A stretch of 18,541 bases of DNA from an uncultured Bacilli bacterium. Its GTDB lineage: Bacteria > Bacillota_I > Bacilli_A > RF39 > UBA660. Below the pieces are notes generated by a model that worked only from the letters and a program-made list of their open reading frames with translations, made no database searches and was not told where the DNA came from. The translations under genes and the position numbers were made by a program. This document shows, piece by piece, positions 1-7,983 of this stretch. The stretch lies in the NCBI GenBank assembly GCA_934085875.1, contig CAKOHQ010000027.1, positions 1-18,541 of the forward strand. Direction: 5' to 3'. Each line of letters begins with the position of its first letter. Position 1 is the first letter of the stretch.

Positions 1-149
1 TAGTTGCAACTAAGAATTCTACAAATAATAGTATTAATAATCCCAAAACAGGAGATAATGTTGTATTATATGTTATAGGTTCTATTATTTCAATAATTGG
101 AATAGCTGGGTTTGGATTATATGGTTATAAAAGAAAACAAACAAATTAA
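1..149 (+). CDS. C-terminal tail of a sortase-anchored surface protein (5' end outside window)
   Basis: The reading frame enters from the left edge (first full codon at 3) and stops at TAA 147-149. The visible 48 residues are a Ser/Asn/Thr-rich linker, an NPKTG sorting motif followed by Asp-Asn, a hydrophobic segment of about 20 residues, and a basic tail (YKRKQTN). This is the standard layout of a cell-wall sorting signal: sortase cuts between Thr and Gly and links the protein to peptidoglycan, although the motif begins with Asn instead of the usual Leu. The segment matches the last 149 bases of the next gene except for one base (78), which changes Gly to Ser. The functional domains lie outside the window, so its binding role cannot be stated. 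The wall-anchoring call is secure from the motif layout. Confidence 0.85.
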   Translation, partial: VATKNSTNNSINNPKTGDNVVLYVIGSIISIIGIAGFGLYGYKRKQTN

Positions 150-208
150 AAAAATTATAAATAAATATTATTAATATTGTACGAGATGGTATTTTTAAAT
201 ATATCATT

Positions 209-238
209 TTGCAGTAATCATAAAAGAAGAATTATATT
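209..238 (+). promoter_or_regulatory. Possible promoter for the 461-residue surface protein gene
   Basis: TTGCAG (209-214), an 18-nt spacer and TATATT (233-238) lie about 45 bases before the ATG at 285. The TTGCA-type -35 also occurs before secE and rpsF in this window, which adds some support. A/T-rich sequence makes chance matches likely. Confidence 0.4.
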
Positions 239-284
239 ATATTTAAAAGATAAAAAATTTTATAAAAATGGAAGGATGGAGAAA

Positions 285-1670
285 ATGAAGAAAAGAAAAT
301 TATTTATCACTACTATATTAGTGTTTCTGTTTACACTTTGTATTGCACCAGAAAATGCATTTGCAGAAACAGAAATTAATGTAGTAGAAATTAATGCTGT
401 AAAATATAATTATAATGCAGGTGATAAACCAGATGATACTTATACTTTGCGAAGTGGAGACACTGCATATTACTATGATATAGAATATGAATATTGGGAA
501 GAGATGGAAACTAATGTAAGTGGATATTCTGTCCCAGTAAAATATTGGTATTCTGATGAAAGTAAAAATAATATGGTAGCAGAAGATAAGAAAATTACTA
601 CTTTTGAAGAAGGAAAAACATATATGTATAGCATTTCTTTAACATCAAGAGATGGATATACGTTTGCAGATAATACAGAAGTTTATGTAAATAATGAAAA
701 AGTAAATGCTATAAATGTTACTAAAAATGAAAGAGGATTATTTATTACAGCAATAAAAACAATTAAACCAACTAAACCAATACAAAAACAAGAAATTGAT
801 GTTGTTGAGATTAATAACGCAACTTTAAATTTTAAAGATGGTGATAAACCAGTGTTTACTGGAACAATATCAGATGATAGATATAAGTTTGTATTTGAAT
901 TATGGAGAACTAATGATGCTGGAATAACTTCAGTAGATTGGTTTAATGATGCTGATCACATTGATTATTTGGGTGGAAAATTAATAACTGCATTTGATAA
1001 AAATAAGACTTATACTTATGAATTAGCTTTAGTAACTACAGCTGAAGGTGGAGAAAAATGGTTTTTCGGACAAAATACAAAACTAAAAATTAATGGGCAA
1101 GAAGTTGGATATGTATGTGGAAGTTCTTATGGTGAACAATCATTCAGTGTTACGACAAAAATAAATATGGTTCCTTCATCAAAAGAAATTAAAAATGATG
1201 GAGAGATAAAAGCGAGTATCACATTCGAAAAAGATATTAATGCAAATTATGTACTAGAAACAAAAAAAGTAGAAGTTAAAAAGGACTTAGCAGATAAAAA
1301 TGTTAAGTATATTGTTGATATTAATGTATTAGAAAATGGGCAAATAGTTAAAATAAATGATACAAAAATGAAAATAAGAATTGCTTTACCAGAAGATTTA
1401 AAAGGATATGAAAAATATGAAGTAGTTTATATTAAAGATAACCAAATACAAGAAACTATTCCAGCGACAATAGAGGATGGATACATAGTATTTGAAACAA
1501 CTCATTTAAGCGAATATGGAATAGTTGCAACTAAGAATTCTACAAATAATAGTATTAATAATCCCAAAACAGGAGATAATGTTGTATTATATGTTATAAG
1601 TTCTATTATTTCAATAATTGGAATAGCTGGGTTTGGATTATATGGTTATAAAAGAAAACAAACAAATTAA
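285..1670 (+). CDS. NPKTG-anchored surface protein with two related N-terminal domains
   Basis: This is a secreted protein of 461 residues predicted to be attached to the wall by sortase. The ATG at 285 is chosen over upstream in-frame starts (TTG 177, ATG 276) because GGATGGAG precedes it and it opens directly on a signal peptide: KKRK, a hydrophobic core, and likely cleavage after AENAFA-type residues near position 27. Residues about 30-160 and 168-295 are two divergent copies of one domain, each opening with EI(N/D)VVEIN and a GDKP motif and carrying a (K/N)KTY-Y segment. Residues about 300-415 form another extracellular beta-rich region ending in the THLSEYGIV pattern common near the ends of Firmicutes surface proteins. 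NPKTG is at 426-430, followed by a membrane span and KRK. No enzyme motif is seen; ligand binding or structure is an inference. The gene is flanked by two other proteins of the same class. Confidence 0.88.
   Translation: MKKRKLFITTILVFLFTLCIAPENAFAETEINVVEINAVKYNYNAGDKPDDTYTLRSGDTAYYYDIEYEYWEEMETNVSGYSVPVKYWYSDESKNNMVAEDKKITTFEEGKTYMYSISLTSRDGYTFADNTEVYVNNEKVNAINVTKNERGLFITAIKTIKPTKPIQKQEIDVVEINNATLNFKDGDKPVFTGTISDDRYKFVFELWRTNDAGITSVDWFNDADHIDYLGGKLITAFDKNKTYTYELALVTTAEGGEKWFFGQNTKLKINGQEVGYVCGSSYGEQSFSVTTKINMVPSSKEIKNDGEIKASITFEKDINANYVLETKKVEVKKDLADKNVKYIVDINVLENGQIVKINDTKMKIRIALPEDLKGYEKYEVVYIKDNQIQETIPATIEDGYIVFETTHLSEYGIVATKNSTNNSINNPKTGDNVVLYVISSIISIIGIAGFGLYGYKRKQTN
1522..1670 (+). 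repeat. Direct repeat of 1-149 (3' end of adjacent surface-protein genes)
   Basis: Bases 1522-1670 equal bases 1-149 except for A at 1599 where the first copy has G at 78. The match runs from the window edge through the stop codon and breaks right after it. Because the left edge truncates the first copy, the true repeat may be longer. It encodes the linker, NPKTG motif, membrane segment and basic tail. Near identity at synonymous positions points to recent tandem duplication or gene conversion, not selection on protein alone. Confidence 0.95.
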
Positions 1671-1721
1671 AATAATAAAGTTAAAAAGCTTATAAAAAAC
1701 ATAAAATTATAATATTGTGTG

Positions 1722-1745
1722 GGATGATAATTAATATTATCATCC
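1722..1745 (+). terminator. Intergenic hairpin, possible weak terminator
   Basis: A perfect 10-bp stem (arms GGATGATAAT at 1722-1731 and ATTATCATCC at 1736-1745) closes a TAAT loop. No U-run follows on the plus strand, so it could be an mRNA 3' stabiliser or a processing or weak termination site. A degenerate, G-U-rich relative (GAGATGGTAT with a partner around 200-209) sits at the same place after the upstream copy at 1-149, preceded in both cases by AATATTGT. Confidence 0.5.
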
Positions 1746-1820
1746 TATGTTAACTATAAAAAAATAGTATCACATTTAAAAATTTTTTTGAAATTCTATA
1801 AAAATGATAGGAGGAAAAAA

Positions 1821-4800
1821 ATGAAAGAGATAAAAAAATATTTTATGACAACAGTATTTATGCTAGTAGCATTCTTTGCATTTGGAACTATAAAAGTAAA
1901 TGCAGCAATATCAGGTACAGCATATGATGTTGATTTAGGAACCGTTAATGTTGGATATACAGAAAATCCAATGGGTTATATTAATGTTCATAACAATGGT
2001 ACTGAAGCATGGGCTATATGGAATGTTACAGTTGATAGAGACGATATTTTTAATATTAATGGAACTAATCGTGACATAGTTGAACCAGCATATGATAGTT
2101 ACGAGCAGTATTATGTAACAGCTGAAACAGGACTTCCTGCTGGAACATATACAGGAAAGATAACAGTAGATACTATGTCAAATTATGCTATGGAAACAAC
2201 TGTAACTCTAAAAGTAGTAGATCCAAGTGCTAAAAATAATGTTTTAGTTACAGATGCTACAGCTTTTATTAATGCTGTAAATAAAACTAACGCAGAAGAT
2301 TCAGCAGATTTAATAAAATTACAAAATAATATTAATATGGGTGAGAATGATGAGTTAAATTGGCATATATATAAAGACACTATACTAGATTTAAATGGAA
2401 ACACATTAACACTAGTAAATGATAAATCAATTAATCTAATATATCATGATAATGCAACTCTTAAATTAATTGACTCTAGCAATGGAAAAACAGGTAAGAT
2501 TTATAAAAAGAAAAATAATGAAATATTTTATTTCTTTACTGTTCAAGAGAATGATGCAACTAAAAAGCATGATATTGCTGTTTTGGTAGATGGGATAAAA
2601 ATAGAAAGAGAAAAACAACCAGAAAAACCTAGTACTATATTTAAGGGAAAGAGCAATTATAAGTTAACTGTAAGAAATACAACATTGAATGGTTTGACTT
2701 ATTTGTTACGTAGTGATGATAATGTAAGAGTTGATTTAAGTATTGAAACAATTAAACTTTATACATATTCAGGTCAAAGTATGGCAGTTATGGCACGTAA
2801 CTCAAATAATGAGTTTGAAAAAGAAATGTTAATAGGTAATGTAATACCAGAGGATTCTGAATTTTTATATTATAACATTAATGATAAGCAAGTCGTAGCA
2901 GATAGAAATCGATTAATTTCTGAGCCACTTGTTGAACGTTATGATGATGATAAAACTCGCTCTATTATTGTAAGAAAGAAAACAGGATTTGATGTTTCAG
3001 ATGTTAGTTTAAATGAAATTTATGGATATACAGAAGCTACTGATGTGAAAGAAATTCCAATATATAATAGTGGGGCAGCCGACTTACAAATTAAAAATGT
3101 TTCAGTAGATAATGCTAATTTTATAGTAGAGGGTACTGGAACTCCAACAGTAACTGTTGGAGCAACAAATACAGACTTTAAAATCAAAGCAAAAAAAGGA
3201 TTAAATGTAGGAGAATATTCAGCCAATATAACCGTAACTGATATAAATGATAATACTTATACATCAAAAGTTACATTAAAAGTGGATAAAAAAGAAATAA
3301 CAGACCTTGATATTTCAATTGATAGTTGGACTTATGGTGAAGAACCTAAAATGCCAGTTATAAATTATGGTTCAACACTTACAAAAAATGATGGTGGTAT
3401 TGAGTATGCATCTGAAGGTAGTGCTAACTGGTCTTGGATGCCTCCTGTATTGGCTGGTAAGTATAAAATGAAATTCAAATTAACTAATGATGCTAATGAA
3501 AAATATATCATTCCAGAAAATAATATAGTTAATTTTGAAATTTACAAAAATAATACAGAAATTAAGATAATAACTAAATCAAATTCATGGGTATATGATG
3601 GAAATGAACATAAGGAAGATGGATATGATGTATATTATGGGGGTACAAAACTTGAATTTTCTGAAAATGTTAAAATGTATAAACTACCAAACAAAACACA
3701 AGATGAAATAATGCTAACAACAAAAGGAAAAGTTAAAGATGTATCTGATGGAACAGTTGAAAATGGTATATTTGATTATATGTTACTAAATGCAAATAGT
3801 TATAGTAATGTAACAATAGAAAAAGGAACACTTTCTATTACACCAGTTACAACTCCAATAGTTGTAACTGCAAATAGTGATAATAAAAATTATGATGGAG
3901 AAGATTTAACTAATAAGGGTTATACATATACTAATGATGTTTTACTTGCAGGAGACGAATTAACTGCTACTATTACAGGTAAACAAAAATATGTTGGAAC
4001 CTCTGATAATAAAGTAACAGGTGTAAAAGTTACAAGAGATGGAAAAGATATTACATCTAACTATACTTTTGGTACTCATGTAAATGGCACATTAGAAGTA
4101 GAACAATCAACACAAATAATTAATGCAGAAGAAAATTTATATGTTAAAGTTGGTGGAACTCTAACAATAGATAAAATTAAAGAACTATTAAATTGTAATT
4201 TAACTGATTATAAAATTAAATATATAAGTGGAAGTGCAGGAACATTTGATGAAACTACAGGATTTACAGCAGGAACAACAGATGGAAAAGTAACAATGGA
4301 AGTTATTGCTCCAGCAAAAGATGTTAATAATGATGGCATAAACGAATATGCTGAAGCAAGACAAAAATTCTATATAAATATTGTAGAAAAGAAAACTGTA
4401 ACATTTAGTGGTATAGAAGATAATCAAGTATTTATTTATAACGGAGAAAAACAAAAACCGATTGGTAGAATTGAAGTTATAGGTGGAAATGTAAAAATAC
4501 TATATACCAAATACAAAGGAACAGGAACTACAAATTATGATAGTGCAGATGCTCCAAAAAAAGCGGGAACATATACTGTAACATATAGTGTACCAGAAGA
4601 TAATGCAGATTATGTAGGAAGTGTAACTTATGTTTTCACAATCAAAAAGGCACAAGTAACAAAGGAATATCCAGAAAAAACATCTTTTGAATATGATGGA
4701 AAGATCCATGGATATGACCATGGACATATTGTAGGTATTCAAGAAATAACTGGTACTTTTATGGCTCTAAAAGTTGGAAACTATAGTTTTACTTGGTCAT

Positions 4801-5987
4801 TAGTAGATAAAGATAACTATGAGTGGAATGATGGTACAACTGATGATTATACTGTAAATTGGTCTATAATAAAGGCAACACCTAATTATGAAGTGCCAAC
4901 AGGATTAACAAGTGTTAAAGGAAAAGTGCTTAGTGATGTAGTGTTACCTTACGGATTTACATGGGATACACCAAACTTAGTATTAAATGCTGGAAAACAT
5001 ACATATAAAGCAACATATACACCAAAGGATACTAATAATTATAATGTTGTAAATGACATTGATATTGAAGTTGATGTAAAAGATTTATTTGATGTAATGA
5101 CCTCAGTTGATGGTGGTATTAGTGGTGGTAATGGAACTATTACTCCAAGCAAAATAGATGTTGTAGAAGGAAGTAAAGTAATAATTGAATTTACTCCAAA
5201 TACTGGTTATATGATTGATAAAGTATTAGTAAATGCAGTTAATACACCTGTTGTAGGTAATAAATTAGAACTTCCTGTTAATGAAGAAAAAGAAGTTGTT
5301 GTAAGTTATAAGAAGATACCATTCAGAGTTACTGTTAAAGATGTAACTGGTGCTACTATTACTCCAAACGGAGCTGTTAGTGTAAACTATGGTGATGATA
5401 AAGAATTCACAATAAGAGCAAATACAGGATATAAATTAATAAAAGTTTTGGTTAACGGAGAAAAAAGGACATTAGATAATGATATATTAAAGTTAAAAAA
5501 TATAACAACAAATATGGATATAAAAGTTGTTGTAGAAAAAATAGAATACAAAGTAATAGAGGGTGCAGGACAAAGTTATATTATTGATCAAGATACTGAG
5601 GCTAGATTTAGAATAGATGCAGATTATAGTTTATTTAATAAAAAAGTATACGTTGATAATGTCTTTGTGGATAGTAAAAATTATACATCAGAAAGTGGTA
5701 GTACAATTATTACATTTAAGAAAGAATATATTGATACACTTTCAGTTGGAAAACACCAATTATATGTAGTATTTACAGATGGTGGAGAATCAAATACAAC
5801 TTTTATTGTTTCAAAGAAAAAAATTGAAAACAATAAAAATAATAGTCCTTCAAATGTTAATAAAGAAGAAAATAAAGATAATTCAAATCCAAAAACTGGA
5901 GATAATGTAATACTTTATTTAACAACAACAATTATATCAATAATTGGTATGGGAATAACAATTATTATAAAAAGAAAAAATAATTAA
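1821..5987 (+). CDS. Large multidomain NPKTG-anchored surface protein (adhesin-like)
   Basis: A 1388-residue secreted, wall-anchored protein. ATG 1821 follows AGGAGG (1809-1814) and starts a signal peptide (MKEIKKYF, hydrophobic core, cleavage near VNA/AIS at about residue 28). Approximate layout: 35-135, Ig-like domain with a DLGTVNVGY opening; 136-380, repetitive Asn/Asp-rich stretch with a TILDLNGNTLTL pattern suggesting beta-helix; 389-491, a second copy of the first domain type; 492-762, MBG-like beta domains (YDGN and YDGE motifs); 762-858, a region with an EF-hand-like loop at 834-845; 859-1088, Ig-like repeats (GTYTVTYSV); 1089-1241, two divergent InlB-B-like repeats (NTGYMIDKVLVNA, NTGYKLIKVLVNG); 1242-1331, terminal beta domain; 1332-1355, polar linker; NPKTG 1356-1360; membrane span and KRKNN. 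No catalytic motif is seen, so adhesion or matrix contact is the likely role. Domain family names are from recall of sequence patterns; the anchoring is clear. Confidence 0.88.
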   Translation: MKEIKKYFMTTVFMLVAFFAFGTIKVNAAISGTAYDVDLGTVNVGYTENPMGYINVHNNGTEAWAIWNVTVDRDDIFNINGTNRDIVEPAYDSYEQYYVTAETGLPAGTYTGKITVDTMSNYAMETTVTLKVVDPSAKNNVLVTDATAFINAVNKTNAEDSADLIKLQNNINMGENDELNWHIYKDTILDLNGNTLTLVNDKSINLIYHDNATLKLIDSSNGKTGKIYKKKNNEIFYFFTVQENDATKKHDIAVLVDGIKIEREKQPEKPSTIFKGKSNYKLTVRNTTLNGLTYLLRSDDNVRVDLSIETIKLYTYSGQSMAVMARNSNNEFEKEMLIGNVIPEDSEFLYYNINDKQVVADRNRLISEPLVERYDDDKTRSIIVRKKTGFDVSDVSLNEIYGYTEATDVKEIPIYNSGAADLQIKNVSVDNANFIVEGTGTPTVTVGATNTDFKIKAKKGLNVGEYSANITVTDINDNTYTSKVTLKVDKKEITDLDISIDSWTYGEEPKMPVINYGSTLTKNDGGIEYASEGSANWSWMPPVLAGKYKMKFKLTNDANEKYIIPENNIVNFEIYKNNTEIKIITKSNSWVYDGNEHKEDGYDVYYGGTKLEFSENVKMYKLPNKTQDEIMLTTKGKVKDVSDGTVENGIFDYMLLNANSYSNVTIEKGTLSITPVTTPIVVTANSDNKNYDGEDLTNKGYTYTNDVLLAGDELTATITGKQKYVGTSDNKVTGVKVTRDGKDITSNYTFGTHVNGTLEVEQSTQIINAEENLYVKVGGTLTIDKIKELLNCNLTDYKIKYISGSAGTFDETTGFTAGTTDGKVTMEVIAPAKDVNNDGINEYAEARQKFYINIVEKKTVTFSGIEDNQVFIYNGEKQKPIGRIEVIGGNVKILYTKYKGTGTTNYDSADAPKKAGTYTVTYSVPEDNADYVGSVTYVFTIKKAQVTKEYPEKTSFEYDGKIHGYDHGHIVGIQEITGTFMALKVGNYSFTWSLVDKDNYEWNDGTTDDYTVNWSIIKATPNYEVPTGLTSVKGKVLSDVVLPYGFTWDTPNLVLNAGKHTYKATYTPKDTNNYNVVNDIDIEVDVKDLFDVMTSVDGGISGGNGTITPSKIDVVEGSKVIIEFTPNTGYMIDKVLVNAVNTPVVGNKLELPVNEEKEVVVSYKKIPFRVTVKDVTGATITPNGAVSVNYGDDKEFTIRANTGYKLIKVLVNGEKRTLDNDILKLKNITTNMDIKVVVEKIEYKVIEGAGQSYIIDQDTEARFRIDADYSLFNKKVYVDNVFVDSKNYTSESGSTIITFKKEYIDTLSVGKHQLYVVFTDGGESNTTFIVSKKKIENNKNNSPSNVNKEENKDNSNPKTGDNVILYLTTTIISIIGMGITIIIKRKNN

Positions 5988-6005
5988 AATAAATATTATA
6001 AAAAT

Positions 6006-6034
6006 GAAGACTAGATATTTCTAGTTTTCTTTTT
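6006..6034 (+). terminator. Rho-independent terminator after the large surface protein
   Basis: The 5' arm is GAAG plus ACTAGA (6006-6015), the loop TATT (6016-6019), and the 3' arm TCTAGT plus TTTC (6020-6029), a 10-bp stem with one G-U pair, followed by TTTTT (6030-6034). It lies 18 bases after the stop codon. Confidence 0.85.
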
Positions 6035-6058
6035 AAACAATAGGGAGATAGATGTCAT

Positions 6059-6532
6059 ATGATAAATAAATGTATTAAACTAAAATTTAATAAAAATACT
6101 ATTATTTTATTTATAATTATTATCACTATATTTATAATGATATTTAAACCTGTATATGTAGGAAAAATAAATAAAGATGGTAAAGTAGAATATATAGATA
6201 GAGTAGTTAATGTAACAAAATATTCAAATAAAATAGTTATAGAATTTAAAAATAATTATGATTTAATAGATAATGGAATAATTACAACAGAAATATATAA
6301 AAGAATAAAAAACAATGATAATATTTATAATTTAACAGTAACTGAGTATTTAAGATTAGGGGATATATCACCAAAAGAAAGTTATAATATAAATAAAGCA
6401 ATAGAAAAGTGTATAGTAAATAAAGATACATTATATAAAGAATATTTTGCAAAAACTTGTGGTTTTAAAAACAAAAGCGAATTGTTAAAATATACTAAAA
6501 GAGTAATTGAATTATCCAATAAAGAAAAATAA
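6059..6532 (+). CDS. Small membrane-anchored protein of unknown function
   Basis: A 157-residue protein I do not recognise. It starts at ATG 6059, 11 bases after AGGGAG (6042-6047). A short basic N-terminus (MINKCIKLKFNK) is followed by a strongly hydrophobic segment at about 13-30, so it is probably a type II, single-pass membrane protein with the C-terminal part outside. The outside part is short, Lys/Asn-rich and beta then alpha in character, with two Cys near 118 and 134 that could form a disulfide; this is inference. It lies just beyond the terminator of the large surface protein and no clear promoter of its own is visible, so it may depend on read-through. Codon use matches its neighbours, so it looks like a genuine resident gene. 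Confidence 0.65.
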   Translation: MINKCIKLKFNKNTIILFIIIITIFIMIFKPVYVGKINKDGKVEYIDRVVNVTKYSNKIVIEFKNNYDLIDNGIITTEIYKRIKNNDNIYNLTVTEYLRLGDISPKESYNINKAIEKCIVNKDTLYKEYFAKTCGFKNKSELLKYTKRVIELSNKEK

Positions 6533-6596
6533 ATAAGATATTATCAAATAAATTTTGTGGCAAAAAAATAAAATATTTTTACTTTATAAAGATTAA

Positions 6597-6836
6597 GGAA
6601 GAATAATTATGATTTTTTTAGTTAGAAGATATAAGTTATTTAGCAACGTGACCGCCAGGAATCGAAAGCATACAAGGCCAATGGATTCATTTAGTGTTGA
6701 CTTAGTTGGATTTGCATATGTCGTAACTTATAATGAATACAACATCATATTTTGCAAATCCATTAGTAACATTAATTATAACTTATCTAGGTAAATAATA
6801 ATAAAAGATATTAACTCATGAGTTAGTATCTTTTTT
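6597..6836 (+). ncRNA. Candidate structured RNA in a 335-base gap, possibly covering a doubtful 61-codon ORF
   Basis: Between 6533 and 6867 no convincing protein is seen, but there is nested pairing. An outer stem joins 6627-6639 (AGAT, AT bulge, AAGTTAT) to 6778-6788 (ATAACTT, ATCT). Inside it, GAATC (6659-6663) can pair with GATTC (6684-6688). A 13-bp stem joins GGATTTGCA and TATG (6708-6720) to CATA and TGCAAATCC (6746-6761) with a TTT bulge. The stretch 6641-6690 is much richer in G and C than its surroundings. TATAAA at 6585-6590 could be a -10 box, and a strong terminator ends the unit. An ORF at 6609-6794 has a ribosome site (AAGGAAGA) but uses codons rare elsewhere here (AGG, CGA, GTG, ACC, GCC). 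A decayed mobile-element fragment is an alternative. I match it to no known RNA family. Confidence 0.35.
6803..6836 (+). terminator. Strong, probably bidirectional terminator before the glycosyltransferase
   Basis: The arms AAAAGATATTAACT (6803-6816) and AGTTAGTATCTTTT (6821-6834) pair throughout with one G-U, with a CATG loop. U-runs follow on the plus strand, and the A-run before the stem would serve the minus strand. Confidence 0.85.
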
Positions 6837-6867
6837 ATTTATAATCATAAAATTAATTGGTGATATA

Positions 6868-7932
6868 ATGAAAGTATGTGTTTATGCAATATGTAAAAAT
6901 GAAGAAAAATTTGTAGAACGTTGGTATAACAGTATGAAAGAAGCAGACGAAATTTATGTTTTAGATACTGGTTCAGATGATAATACAGTTAAATTGTTAA
7001 AGAAATATGGAGTAAATGTAAAAAGTGAGATTATTAAACCTTGGAGATTTGATGTTGCTCGAAATAAATCTTTAGAGATGGTTCCAAAAGATACTGATAT
7101 ATGTGTTTGTACTGATTTAGATGAAGTTTTTCTACCAGGCTGGAGAAAAATATTAGAAGACAATTATAAAACTAATTATAGGGTTTATTATACTTATAAT
7201 TGGCATATAAATGAAAAAGGAGAAGGGGATGTTACATTTCTTCTAAATAATATACATCCAAGAGAAAATTATCATTGGTTACATCCAGTACATGAAGTAT
7301 TGACGTGTAAAACTAATGAAATGTTTATGACTTTGCCTAGTATTGTATTAAATCATTATCCAGATCAAACAAAATCTAGAAGTAGTTATTTAGAATTATT
7401 AGAGTTATCTGTAAAAGAAGATCCATTAGATGACAGAAATATGCATTATTTAGGAAGAGAATATATGTATTATAGAAAATGGGAAGAATGTATTAATACT
7501 TTAAAAAATCATCTTAATTTAAAAAGTGCAACATGGAATTTAGAAAGAGCAGCAAGTATGCGTTTCATTGCTAGAAGTTATATCAATCTTAATAACGAAA
7601 AAGAAGCAGAATATTGGTATAAACTTGCTATAAAAGAAGCTCCTAATATAAGAGAAGCATATACTGAATTGGGGATACTTTATCATAATCAAAAAAACTA
7701 TTTAGATAGTATATATTATTTTTTAAAAGCGTTGATGATAAAAGATAAAGATTTAATTTATATAAATGAAATATTTTGTTATGATGGTACAATAGAAGAT
7801 ATAATGAGTTTAAATTATTATTATTTAGCATTGTATAAAGAAGCATTATTTTATGTTAACGAAGCTTTAAAGTATGAAAAAGATGTTGATAGATTAAATG
7901 ATAATAAAAGATTAATGCAATCAAAACTTTGA
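6868..7932 (+). CDS. Family 2 glycosyltransferase with C-terminal TPR-like repeats
   Basis: A 354-residue protein likely to transfer a sugar from a nucleotide donor to an acceptor in the cytoplasm. ATG 6868 follows GGTGA (6859-6863). Residues about 1-95 are a GT-A fold start: the CVYAICKNEE opening, the VLDTGSDDNT nucleotide-binding segment (31-40), and CTDLDEVF with a DLDE metal-binding motif at 83-86. The region to about 170 contains HPREN and HPVHEVL, expected in the acceptor side of this group. Residues about 185-340 are helical and repetitive (MHYLGREYMYYRKWEE, AEYWYKLAIKEAP, AYTELGILYHNQ), consistent with tetratricopeptide repeats. There is no signal peptide or membrane span. Acceptor and pathway cannot be read from sequence; nearby surface proteins make surface glycosylation a possibility only. 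It is bounded by a terminator before and a new promoter at its stop codon, so it is probably monocistronic. Confidence 0.85.
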   Translation: MKVCVYAICKNEEKFVERWYNSMKEADEIYVLDTGSDDNTVKLLKKYGVNVKSEIIKPWRFDVARNKSLEMVPKDTDICVCTDLDEVFLPGWRKILEDNYKTNYRVYYTYNWHINEKGEGDVTFLLNNIHPRENYHWLHPVHEVLTCKTNEMFMTLPSIVLNHYPDQTKSRSSYLELLELSVKEDPLDDRNMHYLGREYMYYRKWEECINTLKNHLNLKSATWNLERAASMRFIARSYINLNNEKEAEYWYKLAIKEAPNIREAYTELGILYHNQKNYLDSIYYFLKALMIKDKDLIYINEIFCYDGTIEDIMSLNYYYLALYKEALFYVNEALKYEKDVDRLNDNKRLMQSKL

Positions 7933-7957
7933 CAATATTTTAATTTAGTGATATTAT
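7929..7957 (+). promoter_or_regulatory. Promoter for the 380-residue protein gene
   Basis: A perfect TTGACA (7929-7934) overlaps the TGA stop of the glycosyltransferase gene. A 17-nt spacer and TATTAT (7952-7957) follow. The start point would fall near 7963-7965, about 20 bases before the ATG. Confidence 0.8.
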
Positions 7958-7983
7958 AATCCTCACTTAAAGGAGGATTTTTT
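7958..7983 (+). promoter_or_regulatory. Hairpin with U-run that contains the ribosome binding site
   Basis: AATCCTC (7958-7964) pairs perfectly with GAGGATT (7973-7979), followed by TTTT (7980-7983). The 3' arm contains most of the AGGAGG ribosome site (7971-7976) of the next gene. RNA reading through from upstream would form this hairpin, terminating or hiding the site. RNA from the local promoter would begin at or after the 5' arm and leave the site free. Confidence 0.6.

Noticed and set aside
177..284. Longer N-terminus from TTG 177 for the 461-residue protein
   Set aside because: It would put 36 residues before a clear signal peptide; the good ribosome site is in front of ATG 285. The same reasoning removed upstream starts at 1788, 9152, 13239 and 16109.
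2183..4742. Several minus-strand open frames inside the large surface protein gene
   Set aside because: They are shadows of an AT-rich plus-strand gene, have no ribosome sites, and encode low-complexity Phe/Ile/Cys/Ser-rich strings.
6640..6690. tRNA-like TTCGATTCC on the minus strand
   Set aside because: The arms next to it do not pair as a T-arm and no acceptor or anticodon stem can be built.
6609..6794. 61-codon ORF as a confident protein
   Set aside because: Codon use is unlike the rest of the window, no domain or targeting signal is visible, and the region has competing RNA structure. It is kept only within the RNA candidate.
7900..7932. Recoding of TGA as Trp (mycoplasma-type code)
   Set aside because: TGA ends the glycosyltransferase and walJ frames at sensible places and Trp is encoded by TGG throughout.
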